Below, piece after piece: positions 24,419 through 32,159 of a DNA stretch of 32,334 nucleotides. This DNA is from Lachnospiraceae bacterium (GTDB taxonomy: Bacteria > Bacillota > Clostridia > Lachnospirales > Lachnospiraceae). The notes beneath the pieces were generated by a model. The model was not told the DNA's origin and searched no databases. It saw only the letters and a program-made list of their open reading frames with translations. Every line of letters starts with the position of its first letter. The first letter of the stretch is position 1. A program made the position numbers and the translations under genes. Location: contig VSNY01000028.1 of the NCBI GenBank assembly GCA_009774535.1, positions 1-32,334 on the forward strand. The letters run 5' to 3'.

Positions 24419-25414
24419 TCAATCATCATCACGTTTGCCAGACAAAAATTCCACAAATTTTCCAGTTCCTACCGCCACGCATGTCATAGGTTCTTCAGCA
24501 GTCATTGTATTGATTCCTGTTTTTTCTTCGATCAGCTCTTCCAGCCCGCGCAGTAACGCTCCGCCGCCGGTCAGCACAATCCCGCGGTCAGCCACATCGG
24601 CGGCAAGTTCCGGCGGTGTCTTTTCCAATACGCTGTGAACCGCTTCCACAATCTGCAGCGTCGCCTCCCGCAGCGCCTCTTCGGTCTCTTCCGAAGACAC
24701 CGTCACCGTTTTCGGCAGCCCGGTCACCAGGTTCCGGCCGCGTACATCAATCGTTTCCGGCTGCGCCAGCGGATAACACGTACCAATTTTGATCTTAATA
24801 TCCTCCGCTGTGCGTTCTCCGATCAGCAGGTTATGTTTTTTTCGCATATACCGCACGATCGCTTCATCAAAATCATCGCCCGCAATCTTAATGGAAGTAC
24901 TGACAACCGAACCGCCCAGTGATATTACCGCAATATCGGCCGTACCGCCGCCGATATCCACAATCATATTTCCGCATGGCCTGGAAATGTCAATGCCCGC
25001 GCCAATCGCAGCCGCAATCGGCTCTTCGATAATCATAACCTCCCTGGCTCCCGCCTGGTAGGTCGCGTCTTCCACCGCCTTTTTTTCTACTTCGGTAACG
25101 CCGCTCGGTACACAGACACTAATGCGCGGCTTGCGGAAACTCTTTTTTCCAAGCGCTTTCTGAATAAAATATTTGATCATTTTTTCAGTAACCGTATAAT
25201 CGGAAATAACGCCCTGACGCAGCGGACGAACCGCTACAATATTCCCCGGAGTACGTCCAAGCATCAGCCTGGCTTCCTCTCCGATTGCCTTGATCTTATT
25301 TGTGTCGCGGTCAAAGGCCACAACTGAAGGCTCTTTTAAGACTACGCCTTTGCCTTTAATATAAACCAGTATGCTGGCTGTCCCTAAATCAATTCCAATA
25401 TCTGCTCCCATCAT
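24419..25414 (-). CDS. MreB/Mbl-family actin-like shape protein
   Basis: A 331-residue bacterial actin. Phosphate-1 loop GIDLGTASILVYIKGKG at the N-terminus; GEEARLMLGRTPGNIVAVRPLRQGVISDY near residues 45-75; phosphate-2 MIVDIGGGTADIAVISLGG; adenosine motif IVLTGGGALLRGLEELI. Usual length and no missing motif. Followed by two flagellar axial genes, it reproduces the B. subtilis mbl-flhO-flhP order, so it is most likely Mbl rather than the MreB of an mreBCD operon. MreB paralogs guide elongasome-driven wall synthesis along helical tracks. The first of two ATG codons lies about 10 nt after AGGGG. Confidence 0.94.
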   Translation of the reverse strand: MMGADIGIDLGTASILVYIKGKGVVLKEPSVVAFDRDTNKIKAIGEEARLMLGRTPGNIVAVRPLRQGVISDYTVTEKMIKYFIQKALGKKSFRKPRISVCVPSGVTEVEKKAVEDATYQAGAREVMIIEEPIAAAIGAGIDISRPCGNMIVDIGGGTADIAVISLGGSVVSTSIKIAGDDFDEAIVRYMRKKHNLLIGERTAEDIKIKIGTCYPLAQPETIDVRGRNLVTGLPKTVTVSSEETEEALREATLQIVEAVHSVLEKTPPELAADVADRGIVLTGGGALLRGLEELIEEKTGINTMTAEEPMTCVAVGTGKFVEFLSGKRDDD

Positions 25415-25493
25415 GTACAGATATCCCCTTTCATTTCTTCTTTTTCTGCTTGCTCACATGTAATGTATTGTATTCACCTGACCAGTGTCCGTT

Positions 25494-25538
25494 TTACACA
25501 GACACCTGCGGATTTGCTGCTATCTGATATTTTGCCAT
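25494..25538 (-). CDS. Candidate 14-residue leader ORF upstream of mbl
   Basis: A very short frame on the mbl 5' side reads MAKYQIAANPQVSV and stops with TAA. AGGAG stands 5 nt before its ATG. The nearby TATAAT would start transcription at or after this ribosome site, so if that promoter is real the ORF would be nearly leaderless. Too short to be convincing alone. Confidence 0.22.
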   Translation of the reverse strand: MAKYQIAANPQVSV

Positions 25539-25548
25539 ATTAACTCCT

Positions 25549-25554
25549 ATTATA
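25549..25554 (-). promoter_or_regulatory. Possible -10 element for mbl
   Basis: Perfect TATAAT on the minus strand, 135 nt before the mbl start, but no good -35 hexamer at 16-18 bp. Weak support. It does lie in the only AT-rich part of the 523-bp gap. Confidence 0.35.
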
Positions 25555-25937
25555 TACAATAAATTCCATTTTTCATAGCACTTTTTTTATTTTCACAAAT
25601 TTTTATGTATTTCGTAAGAAATAGCGTTGTTTTTGAGCTGTTTTTTACATATTTTTAAGAATTTGCGATGGGGTGGGCAGTGGTTCTGCCGGTTTGCTGT
25701 ACATGGATGTTTTTATTATAGGGAATACCGGGGAAAAAATCAATGGGTGATGATAGGAAATCTGTGCCATTTTTTCTTTTTGGGGCCGGACGACTCTGCG
25801 GGACATTTTGGCATATTCCGCAAAAAATGTTTCCTGATCATATTCGCAGTGCCTGATTTGTCCTCCAATCTTTGAAGCTGCCGGTGATGGATTGGCTGTC
25901 CGGCAGCTTCTGAACGTTACGATGGTGTTTGGTGTGT

Positions 25938-28778
25938 TTAGATATATCGTTTTACATACTGCCCGGTATAAGATTCTGCAATCTGCGCTACTTCCTCCGG
26001 TGTTCCCTGTGCAATCACAGTTCCGCCTCCGTCGCCGCCTTCCGGACCCATGTCAATAATATAGTCCGCTGTCTTGATCACGTCCAGGTTATGCTCGATG
26101 ACAATCACCGTATTTCCGCCTTCCGCCAGGCGGTGCAGGATTTCTACCAGTTTATGCACATCTGCAAAATGCAGCCCGGTTGTCGGCTCGTCCAGGATAT
26201 ATACGGTCTTACCGGTGCTGCGGCGGCTTAGTTCTGTTGCAAGCTTGATCCGCTGGGCTTCTCCGCCGGACAGTTCCGTGGATGGCTGGCCCAGTTTAAT
26301 GTAAGAGAGTCCGACGTCATATAGCGTCTGAATCTTGCGCTCAATGGAAGGGATGTTTTGGAAAAACCCGAGTGCTTCCTCAACGGTCATATTCAGCACG
26401 TCGTAAATGCTTTTGCCTTTATATCGGACTTCCAGCGTCTCACGGTTGTAACGCTTGCCTTGGCAGACTTCGCACGGGACATAGACGTCAGGGAGAAAGT
26501 GCATTTCGATTTTTAAAATGCCGTCGCCGGAACACGCTTCGCAGCGGCCTCCTTTGACATTGAAGCTGAAACGTCCTTTTTTATAGCCTTTTGCTTTGGC
26601 GTCTGGTGTTGCTGCGAACAGGTCACGAATCATGTCAAATACGCCTGTATAGGTCGCCGGATTGGAACGCGGGGTGCGTCCGATCGGAGATTGATCGATA
26701 TCGATGACTTTGTCCAGCTGTTCCAGCCCAAGGATCTTATCGTGCCTGCCTGGAATGCATCTGGCGCGGTTTAGTTTTTTTGCCATTGCTTTGTATAAAA
26801 TCTCGTTTGTCAGCGAGCTTTTGCCGGAGCCGGATACGCCGGTAATGCAAGTCATAATGCCGAGCGGAATTTTGACAGTAATATTTTTCAGATTGTTTTC
26901 TTTCGCGCCCTTAACCGTCAGCCATCCGGTTGGCTGTTTGCGTTCCTCGGGAACCGGGATACGGATGCGCCCGCTTAAATAGGCTCCGGTAATGGATCGT
27001 GGTTCGTCCATAATCTCCTGCGCCGTACCGACCGCAATAACTTCTCCGCCGTGTTCTCCGGCGCCTGGGCCGATATCCACGATATAATCTGCCGCGCGCA
27101 TGGTATCTTCGTCGTGTTCGACCACGATCAGCGTATTTCCCAGATCTTTCAGATTTCTAAGCGCTGACAGCAGCTTGTCATTGTCGCGCTGGTGCAGGCC
27201 GATACTCGGCTCATCCAAAATATATGCTACGCCCACCAGGCCGGAACCGATCTGCGTGGCCAGACGGATGCGCTGCGCTTCTCCGCCGGACAATGTAGCG
27301 GTGGCACGTCCCAGCGACAAGTAATCCAGCCCGACTTCTACCAAAAAACCGACCCTGGCACGAATTTCCCGGATAATCTGGGCGCCGATCATCATCTGCT
27401 GTTTTGTCAGCGTCAGATTTCCCATAAACTGCTGCAGGTTTTTAATGGAAAAATTGGTAACTTCAAAAATATTTTTATCCTGAATCGTTACAGCAAGCGC
27501 TTCTTTTTTCAGACGCTGACCGCCGCAGGTCTTACATGGGGTGACACGCATAAATTCTTCATATTGCTGCTTCATCGTATCCGATCCGGTCTCCCGGTAT
27601 CTGCGTCCGACATTTCTCACAAGCCCTTCAAATACAACATCGTAAATGCCCTCGCCGCGCGTGCCGCGGTAATGTACCTTCACCTCCCGGTCCGCGCCGT
27701 TAATCAGCATATCGCGAACGTCTTCCGGCAGCTGTTCATACGGCGTATGAAGGTCAAACTGATATGCTTCTGCCAGCGCAGCCAGCGTAGCATACGTATA
27801 GCTGGACGGATCGTTGCAGGACTGCCAGCCCATTACCTGAATAGCGCCGTCCGCAATGCTTAAGCTTTTATCCGGAATCATCAGGTCTTCATCAAATTCC
27901 ATTTTATAACCAAGTCCGAAGCAGTCCGGACAGGCGCCAAACGGATTATTAAATGAAAAGCTTCTAGGCTCGATCTCATCTACGCTGATGCCGCAGTCCG
28001 GACAGGCAAAGCTGTCGGAAAACTGCATCGTCTGCGTCTGGTCTTCCTGCGGCTTTTGCACCTCCACCATGACCAGGCCGTCCGCCAGTTCCAGTACGCT
28101 TTCGATCGAATCGGTCAGCCTTTTTTCAATGCCTTCCTTTACGATCAGGCGGTCTACAATAATTTCAATATTGTGCTTTTTATTTTTTTCCAGCGGAATC
28201 TCCTCCGTCAGCTCATACATATTTCCGTCCGCAATCACACGTACATATCCGCTGCGTTTCGCCTGTTCAAGCAGTTTTTGATGCGTTCCTTTGCGGCCGC
28301 GCACGACCGGGGCAAGCAGCTGGATCCTTGTCCGTTCCGGCAAAGCCATAATCAGATCTACCATCTGGTCTACCGTCTGTTTTTTAATCTCTTTGCCGCA
28401 TTTCGGACAGTGCGGAATCCCGATCCTGGCATAGAGCAAACGGAAATAATCATAGATTTCCGTTACGGTGCCGACCGTGGAACGCGGGTTGCGGTTTGTA
28501 GACTTTTGATCAATCGAGATCGCCGGAGACAGACCTTCGATTTTTTCTACGTTCGGTTTTTCTGCCTGTCCCAAAAACTGCCTGGCATAAGACGAAAGGG
28601 ATTCCATATAGCGGCGCTGGCCTTCGGCATAGATCGTATCAAACGCCAGTGAAGATTTGCCGGAACCGCTCAGCCCGGTTAACACGACAAATTCATCCCT
28701 TGGAATGTCCAGATCAATATTTTTTAAGTTGTGTTCATTTGCTCCACGTATTTTAATATATTTTCTTTCTTTGCTCAT
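25938..28778 (-). CDS. uvrA: UvrABC system protein A
   Basis: Damage-recognition ATPase of nucleotide excision repair, 946 residues as expected. Two ABC modules are intact: Walker A VLTGLSGSGKSSLAFD (N-terminal) and CITGVSGSGKSSLTNE (about 640), with signatures LSGGEAQRIRLATQIGSG and LSGGEAQRIKLATELSRR. Zinc-finger cysteines are present (HCPKCGKE; CPDCG...CPDC; CEAC...CEVC). Works with the UvrB encoded 14 bp upstream, to load UvrB at lesions. It should share the SOS-type promoter in front of uvrB. Confidence 0.98.
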   Translation of the reverse strand: MSKERKYIKIRGANEHNLKNIDLDIPRDEFVVLTGLSGSGKSSLAFDTIYAEGQRRYMESLSSYARQFLGQAEKPNVEKIEGLSPAISIDQKSTNRNPRSTVGTVTEIYDYFRLLYARIGIPHCPKCGKEIKKQTVDQMVDLIMALPERTRIQLLAPVVRGRKGTHQKLLEQAKRSGYVRVIADGNMYELTEEIPLEKNKKHNIEIIVDRLIVKEGIEKRLTDSIESVLELADGLVMVEVQKPQEDQTQTMQFSDSFACPDCGISVDEIEPRSFSFNNPFGACPDCFGLGYKMEFDEDLMIPDKSLSIADGAIQVMGWQSCNDPSSYTYATLAALAEAYQFDLHTPYEQLPEDVRDMLINGADREVKVHYRGTRGEGIYDVVFEGLVRNVGRRYRETGSDTMKQQYEEFMRVTPCKTCGGQRLKKEALAVTIQDKNIFEVTNFSIKNLQQFMGNLTLTKQQMMIGAQIIREIRARVGFLVEVGLDYLSLGRATATLSGGEAQRIRLATQIGSGLVGVAYILDEPSIGLHQRDNDKLLSALRNLKDLGNTLIVVEHDEDTMRAADYIVDIGPGAGEHGGEVIAVGTAQEIMDEPRSITGAYLSGRIRIPVPEERKQPTGWLTVKGAKENNLKNITVKIPLGIMTCITGVSGSGKSSLTNEILYKAMAKKLNRARCIPGRHDKILGLEQLDKVIDIDQSPIGRTPRSNPATYTGVFDMIRDLFAATPDAKAKGYKKGRFSFNVKGGRCEACSGDGILKIEMHFLPDVYVPCEVCQGKRYNRETLEVRYKGKSIYDVLNMTVEEALGFFQNIPSIERKIQTLYDVGLSYIKLGQPSTELSGGEAQRIKLATELSRRSTGKTVYILDEPTTGLHFADVHKLVEILHRLAEGGNTVIVIEHNLDVIKTADYIIDMGPEGGDGGGTVIAQGTPEEVAQIAESYTGQYVKRYI

Positions 28779-28792
28779 GATTTTTTCCCATC

Positions 28793-30781
28793 TTATTTTT
28801 GTGCGTCCCGCAGCATTTCTTTTAACTGCATCATTTGATCACGCAGCTGTGCAGCCGCTTCAAAATTCAGATCCGCAGCCGCGCTTTCCATCTTCTTTTT
28901 CACTTGCGCAATCAGTTTTTCCAGTTCCTTTTTGTTCATGGATTCCGGATCTTTTGCGAAATTCAGCTCTTCGGCCGCTACCTTTTTGGATATGCTGATC
29001 AGATCACGCACGGCTTTTTGAATCGTCTTCGGCGTAATACCGTGCGCTTCGTTATATTTCTGCTGCAGCGCGCGCCGTCTGGCGGTTTCTTCGATCGCTG
29101 CCTTCATGGAATCCGTAATCTTATCCGCGTACATCAGCACATGGCCTTCACTGTTGCGGGCCGCCCGGCCGACCGTCTGAATCAGCGATGTCTCCGAACG
29201 CAGGAATCCTTCCTTATCCGCATCCAGAATCGCCACCAGCGTAATCTCCGGAATATCCAGCCCCTCACGCAGCAGGTTAATCCCCACCAGCACATCGAAC
29301 ACGTCCAGCCGCAGGTCACGGATAATCTCCGCCCGTTCCAGCGTATCAATATCCGAATGCAGATATTTGACCCGAATGCCAACCTCCTGCATATAAGAAG
29401 TCAGATCCTCCGCCATCCGTTTCGTCAGTGTCGTAATCAACACTTTATGCTTTTTCGCCGTTTCCTTATGGACTTCCGAAATCAGGTCATCGATCTGTCC
29501 TTCCACCGGACGCACCTCGATTTGCGGGTCCAGCAGTCCGGTCGGCCGGATGATCTGTTCCACACGCAGCAGCTCATGCTCTTTTTCATACACATTCGGC
29601 GTTGCGGATACAAACAGCATCTGGTCAATTTTGGACTCAAATTCCTCAAAATTCAGCGGCCGGTTGTCTTTTGCAGAAGGCAGGCGGAAGCCATAATCAA
29701 CAAGCGTGGATTTGCGGGACTGGTCACCGGCATACATCCCCCGGATCTGCGGCACGGTAATATGCGATTCATCAATAATAATTAGAAAATCGTCCTTAAA
29801 ATATTCCATCAAAGTCAACGGCGTCGCCCCCGGCGCAAGTCCTGCCAGATGCCTGGAATAATTTTCAATCCCGCTGCAGAATCCCGTCTCACGCAGCATT
29901 TCAATATCAAAATTCGTGCGCTCCGCAATCCGCTGGGCCTCCAGCAGTTTATCCTCACCCTTAAAATAACGGACACGCTCTTCCAGCTCTTTTTCAATCT
30001 CTATACACGCCTTGTTGATCTTTTCCTGCGGAACGACATAATGCGACGCCGGAAAAATACCGACATGCTCCAGCGCAGCCTTCACCTCCCCGGTCAGCAC
30101 GTCAATCTCTGTAATCCGGTCGATCTCATCGCCAAAAAACTCCACGCGCACCGCCCGCTCCGCACTGTTTGCCGGAAGAATCTCCAGCACATCCCCGCGT
30201 ACACGAAACGTACCGCGGTGGAAATCCATCTCATTTCTCGTATACTGAATATCAATCAAATCCCGAATAACATCATCCCGATCCCGCACCATGCCGGGCC
30301 GCAGCGATACCATCATCCCCAAAAAATCCTCCGGGCTGCCCAAGCCGTAAATGCACGAAACACTCGAAATTACAACCACATCCCTGCGCTCGGATAATGC
30401 CGCAGTTGCAGACAGACGCAGCTTATCGATTTCTTCGTTAACGGAGGAATCTTTTGCGATATAGGTATCGGAAGATGGTACGTAGGCTTCTGGTTGATAG
30501 TAATCGTAGTAGGACACAAAATATTCCACTGCATTCTCAGGGAACATCTCCTTGAATTCTCCGTATAGCTGCGCCGCAAGCGTCTTATTGTGGGCGATGA
30601 CCAGCGTCGGCTTTTGCAATTCCTGAATGACATTCGCCATCGTAAATGTCTTGCCGGAACCCGTAACTCCTAGTAAAGTCTGGAATTGGTTGCCCTCTTT
30701 GAAGCCTTTGACCAGCTCGGCAATTGCCTGCGGCTGGTCGCCTGTGGGCTTGTATGGGGCTTGTAATTTGAACTCTGGCAT
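28793..30781 (-). CDS. uvrB: UvrABC system protein B
   Basis: Central excision-repair helicase, 662 residues, usual length. Walker A GVTGSGKTFTMANVI, the beta-hairpin region YYDYYQPEAYVPSSDTYIAKD that clamps DNA, the DESH box in IIIDESHITVPQIRGMY, motifs V/VI (GINLLREGLDIPE; QTVGRAARNSEG) and the C-terminal UVR motif (FEAAAQLRDQMMQLKEML) that binds UvrC. GGAGG lies 7 nt before the ATG. Upstream there is a promoter, a LexA box and a structured leader, described separately. Confidence 0.98.
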   Translation of the reverse strand: MPEFKLQAPYKPTGDQPQAIAELVKGFKEGNQFQTLLGVTGSGKTFTMANVIQELQKPTLVIAHNKTLAAQLYGEFKEMFPENAVEYFVSYYDYYQPEAYVPSSDTYIAKDSSVNEEIDKLRLSATAALSERRDVVVISSVSCIYGLGSPEDFLGMMVSLRPGMVRDRDDVIRDLIDIQYTRNEMDFHRGTFRVRGDVLEILPANSAERAVRVEFFGDEIDRITEIDVLTGEVKAALEHVGIFPASHYVVPQEKINKACIEIEKELEERVRYFKGEDKLLEAQRIAERTNFDIEMLRETGFCSGIENYSRHLAGLAPGATPLTLMEYFKDDFLIIIDESHITVPQIRGMYAGDQSRKSTLVDYGFRLPSAKDNRPLNFEEFESKIDQMLFVSATPNVYEKEHELLRVEQIIRPTGLLDPQIEVRPVEGQIDDLISEVHKETAKKHKVLITTLTKRMAEDLTSYMQEVGIRVKYLHSDIDTLERAEIIRDLRLDVFDVLVGINLLREGLDIPEITLVAILDADKEGFLRSETSLIQTVGRAARNSEGHVLMYADKITDSMKAAIEETARRRALQQKYNEAHGITPKTIQKAVRDLISISKKVAAEELNFAKDPESMNKKELEKLIAQVKKKMESAAADLNFEAAAQLRDQMMQLKEMLRDAQK

Positions 30782-30815
30782 ATGAAAACCTCCAATTTGT
30801 GACCGAAAAAAGTTT

Positions 30816-30912
30816 GCTTATTCGCCCGTAATTCGTGTAATTCAGTTTTCGCTTCGTGTAAAATGGGCTTGCAAAGCTGGCGAATAAGCGTTAAAATAGC
30901 AATTACACGAAT
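30816..30912 (-). promoter_or_regulatory. uvrB leader with interleaved inverted repeats
   Basis: Two inverted repeats are interleaved rather than nested. Pair one: GCTTATTCGCC (30816-30826) with GGCGAATAAGC (30879-30889), 11 bp. Pair two: ATTCGTGTAATT (30831-30842) with AATTACACGAAT (30901-30912), 12 bp. A further copy TTCGTGTAA (30853-30861) can pair with the same AATTACACGAAT arm. On the minus strand this falls in the roughly 210-nt untranslated leader of uvrB, so the RNA could form a pseudoknot or switch between partners. A T6 run follows four bases after the last arm. Confidence 0.6.
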
Positions 30913-31000
30913 GCAGGTCGAAAAACCGTATTTTTAAAACGAAACAGCGCTGCATAACACCATTCAGTACAGATAGTATTATCCAGTCATTTGGTTTTTC

Positions 31001-31029
31001 ATTATAACACATAAGTCAAAAAAAGTACA
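31001..31029 (-). promoter_or_regulatory. Promoter of uvrB-uvrA
   Basis: On the minus strand TATAAT (31001-31006) with a 17-bp spacer to TGTACT (31024-31029), which matches the -35 consensus at only three of six positions. The -35 lies in one arm of the palindrome described for 31019-31062, close to the LexA box, so repression by LexA is plausible. Confidence 0.6.
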
Positions 31030-31062
31030 GACCAAAATCGAACTTTTGTTCTGTACTTTTTT
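31019..31062. terminator. Long palindrome, possible bidirectional terminator, containing the LexA box
   Basis: AAAAAAGTACAGA (31019-31031) and TCTGTACTTTTTT (31050-31062) are a perfect 13-bp inverted repeat, with AAAA/TTTT pairing inside the loop. The A-tract and T-tract are those of a bidirectional intrinsic terminator. The same DNA carries the -35 of uvrB and the LexA operator. Confidence 0.55.
31039..31052. promoter_or_regulatory. lexA box: LexA (SOS) operator
   Basis: CGAACTTTTGTTCT contains a perfect GAAC-N4-GTTC, the Firmicute LexA/DinR recognition core, with one flanking C/G position matching. It lies 10 bp upstream of the -35 of the uvrB promoter. uvrBA is an SOS gene in Bacillus and many Clostridia, so the context fits. 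Confidence 0.78.
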
Positions 31063-31082
31063 ATACCTTATCGGACGGTAGT

Positions 31083-31139
31083 CCATCCGCCCCTTCAGGG
31101 GCATGTATGATGGGATGCCCGGATGGGTAGATCTTTTTT
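31083..31139 (+). terminator. Structured element with T-tract (plus-strand terminator or RNA)
   Basis: CCATCCG (31083-31089) pairs with CGGATGG (31120-31126). Inside, either GCCCC/GGGGC (31089-31102) or GGGCAT/ATGCCC (31099-31120) can form, not both. A T6 run follows at 31134-31139. It may be a terminator for plus-strand transcription or part of an unknown structured RNA; no adjacent plus-strand gene is seen. Confidence 0.4.
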
Positions 31140-31349
31140 GCGATTCGGTTATGCCAGTATCTTAGTTTCATGCAAGAAATTCACTGATTTGTTCTATATA
31201 ACATAACACCCGTTTACAACTTTTGTATATTTTTGAACCCAGATAAAACGTAGCCCTCTATTATTTTAATAAATGACCGCGCTTTTTTTACAGTTTCCAG
31301 GGATGCCACGAAACTGCCGAATATTATGCTGGCTTGAATTTGCTGCCCA

Positions 31350-31690
31350 ATGCCAAAAGCGGCCGTCCGCATGACGAACTTTGCCCTGATACTCAACGAC
31401 CTGACCGCCAGCTTTGAGGGCCGGAACGAGTACACAGCCAGACTGTGCCGCGCCCCGCTGCTGATTTTGGCATGGAGCGCGGGACGAAGTACGGATTGGA
31501 GCAGGTCTACAATGTCATTGACAGCCGCTACCGCAGCCGCAGACCGCTGATCGTCACCACCAACCTATCCCTGCAAGATTTACAGCATCCCCAGGACACC
31601 GCCCACGCCCGTATCTATGACCGGATGTTGGAGATGTGCGCCCCTATCCGCTTTTCCGGCGAGAACTTCCGCAGGGCCACCGCACAGGAC
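31350..31690 (+). pseudogene. Decayed DnaC-like replication protein of a Tn1549-type element
   Basis: Two frames together spell the C-terminal half of an ICE/phage DnaC-like AAA+ ATPase. The first (31350-31469) reads MTNFALILNDL...GRNEYTARLCRAPLLIL. The second (31472-31690) reads MERGTKYGLEQVYNVIDSRY, then LIVTTNLSLQDL, HARIYDRMLEMC and RFSGENFRRATAQD. Between them, at 31469/31470, the expected Asp-Asp-Leu-Gly after LLIL is missing: about 10 bases are lost, removing Walker B and shifting the frame. The Walker A half is absent upstream. The normal C-terminus is also lost, with different sequence following. The gene cannot be functional. GC-rich codon use differs from the AT-rich flanks. Confidence 0.85.
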
Positions 31691-31870
31691 AGGCGCAGCA
31701 CACAGCGGCAGGAGCCGCACCCCCTACAACTGAATACCGCCGCGCCGCAGAACTTGCGCAGCGCGTGGACAGCCGCCTTTATCACAGGGCGTTTTTTATG
31801 CGGCGGCATACGCTGACCGCCTTTTGTCCGCTTGCCGGACAGTCGCAGACGCGGCAGAAAGAATATATTT
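31691..31870 (+). other. Scrambled mobile-element sequence between dnaC-like and Maff2 remnants
   Basis: A GC-rich 180-bp stretch with no intact gene. One frame contains APPTTEYRR, reminiscent of the start of small TnpW-type proteins that follow dnaC in Tn1549-type elements, then unrelated residues. It joins the two remnants and suggests several internal deletions. Confidence 0.4.
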
Positions 31871-31981
31871 ATGGCATTTTTCAATAGCGCAGCAGACGTT
31901 TTCCAGATCCTTGCTGTAGCACTTGGAGCCGGGCTTGTACTTCCGGTTTTTTGCTTGTTTTATTTTCCTAATCGTATATGA
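31871..31981 (+). pseudogene. Truncated Maff2-family mobile-element protein
   Basis: A 36-codon frame beginning MAFFNSAADVFQILAVALGAG, which matches the N-terminus of the small Maff2 membrane proteins encoded in conjugation modules of Clostridia elements. After about residue 22 the expected glycine-rich, membrane-spanning part is replaced by VLPVFCLFYFPNRI and a stop. The 174-bp inverted-repeat element starts 4 bp after that stop. The remnant gives the orientation and type of the vanished element. Confidence 0.75.
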
Positions 31982-31985
31982 TTAT

Positions 31986-32159
31986 ATATATCCTGGATTC
32001 TCGAATTTACATGACGAGGTGTTCATAAATGTCTGAAAGAACCCATTTCTCGTCATATTTATGAAACACTCAATTATGACGATGATTTATGCTAAAACCC
32101 TTATAAATCAAGCTGTTGACAGTTTTGCCTCGTCACGTTTCCGAGAATCCAGGATATAT
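31986..32159. mobile_element. MITE-like element with 18-bp perfect terminal inverted repeats
   Basis: ATATATCCTGGATTCTCG (31986-32003) and its exact inverse (32142-32159) bound a 174-bp segment. A second matching block TGACGAGG (32012-32019) and CCTCGTCA (32128-32135) extends the ends imperfectly to about 34 bp. The interior is AT-rich and has no open frame of note, so any transposase must come from elsewhere. Target duplications cannot be resolved because the flanks are AT repeats; ATATG occurs on both sides (31976-31980 and 32156-32160). Confidence 0.75.

Larger units (their letters stand above)
25415..25937. other. Long intergenic region between uvrA and mbl
   Basis: This 523-bp stretch holds the mbl upstream region (25415-25560), an AT-rich segment to about 25650, and a G-rich segment to 25870 without a convincing gene. 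Just after uvrA is a strong hairpin: GAAGCTGCCGG (25874-25884) and CCGGCAGCTTC (25900-25910), perfect 11 bp with a 15-nt loop. It lacks a T-tract on both strands, so it is only a possible terminator or mRNA-stability element for uvrA. A plus-strand frame at 25627-25875 has no recognisable features. Confidence 0.6.

Noticed and set aside
25627..25875. 82-residue plus-strand open frame
   Set aside because: Cys/Phe/Trp-rich random-looking residues, no ribosome site, and it runs into the hairpin after uvrA.
31214..31435. 73-residue minus-strand open frame
   Set aside because: Its N-terminal half is the antisense of the dnaC-like remnant. The last 38 residues look more protein-like but match nothing I recognise.
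31615..31884. 89-residue minus-strand open frame
   Set aside because: Antisense of the element remnant; Cys/Arg-rich composition typical of a shadow frame.
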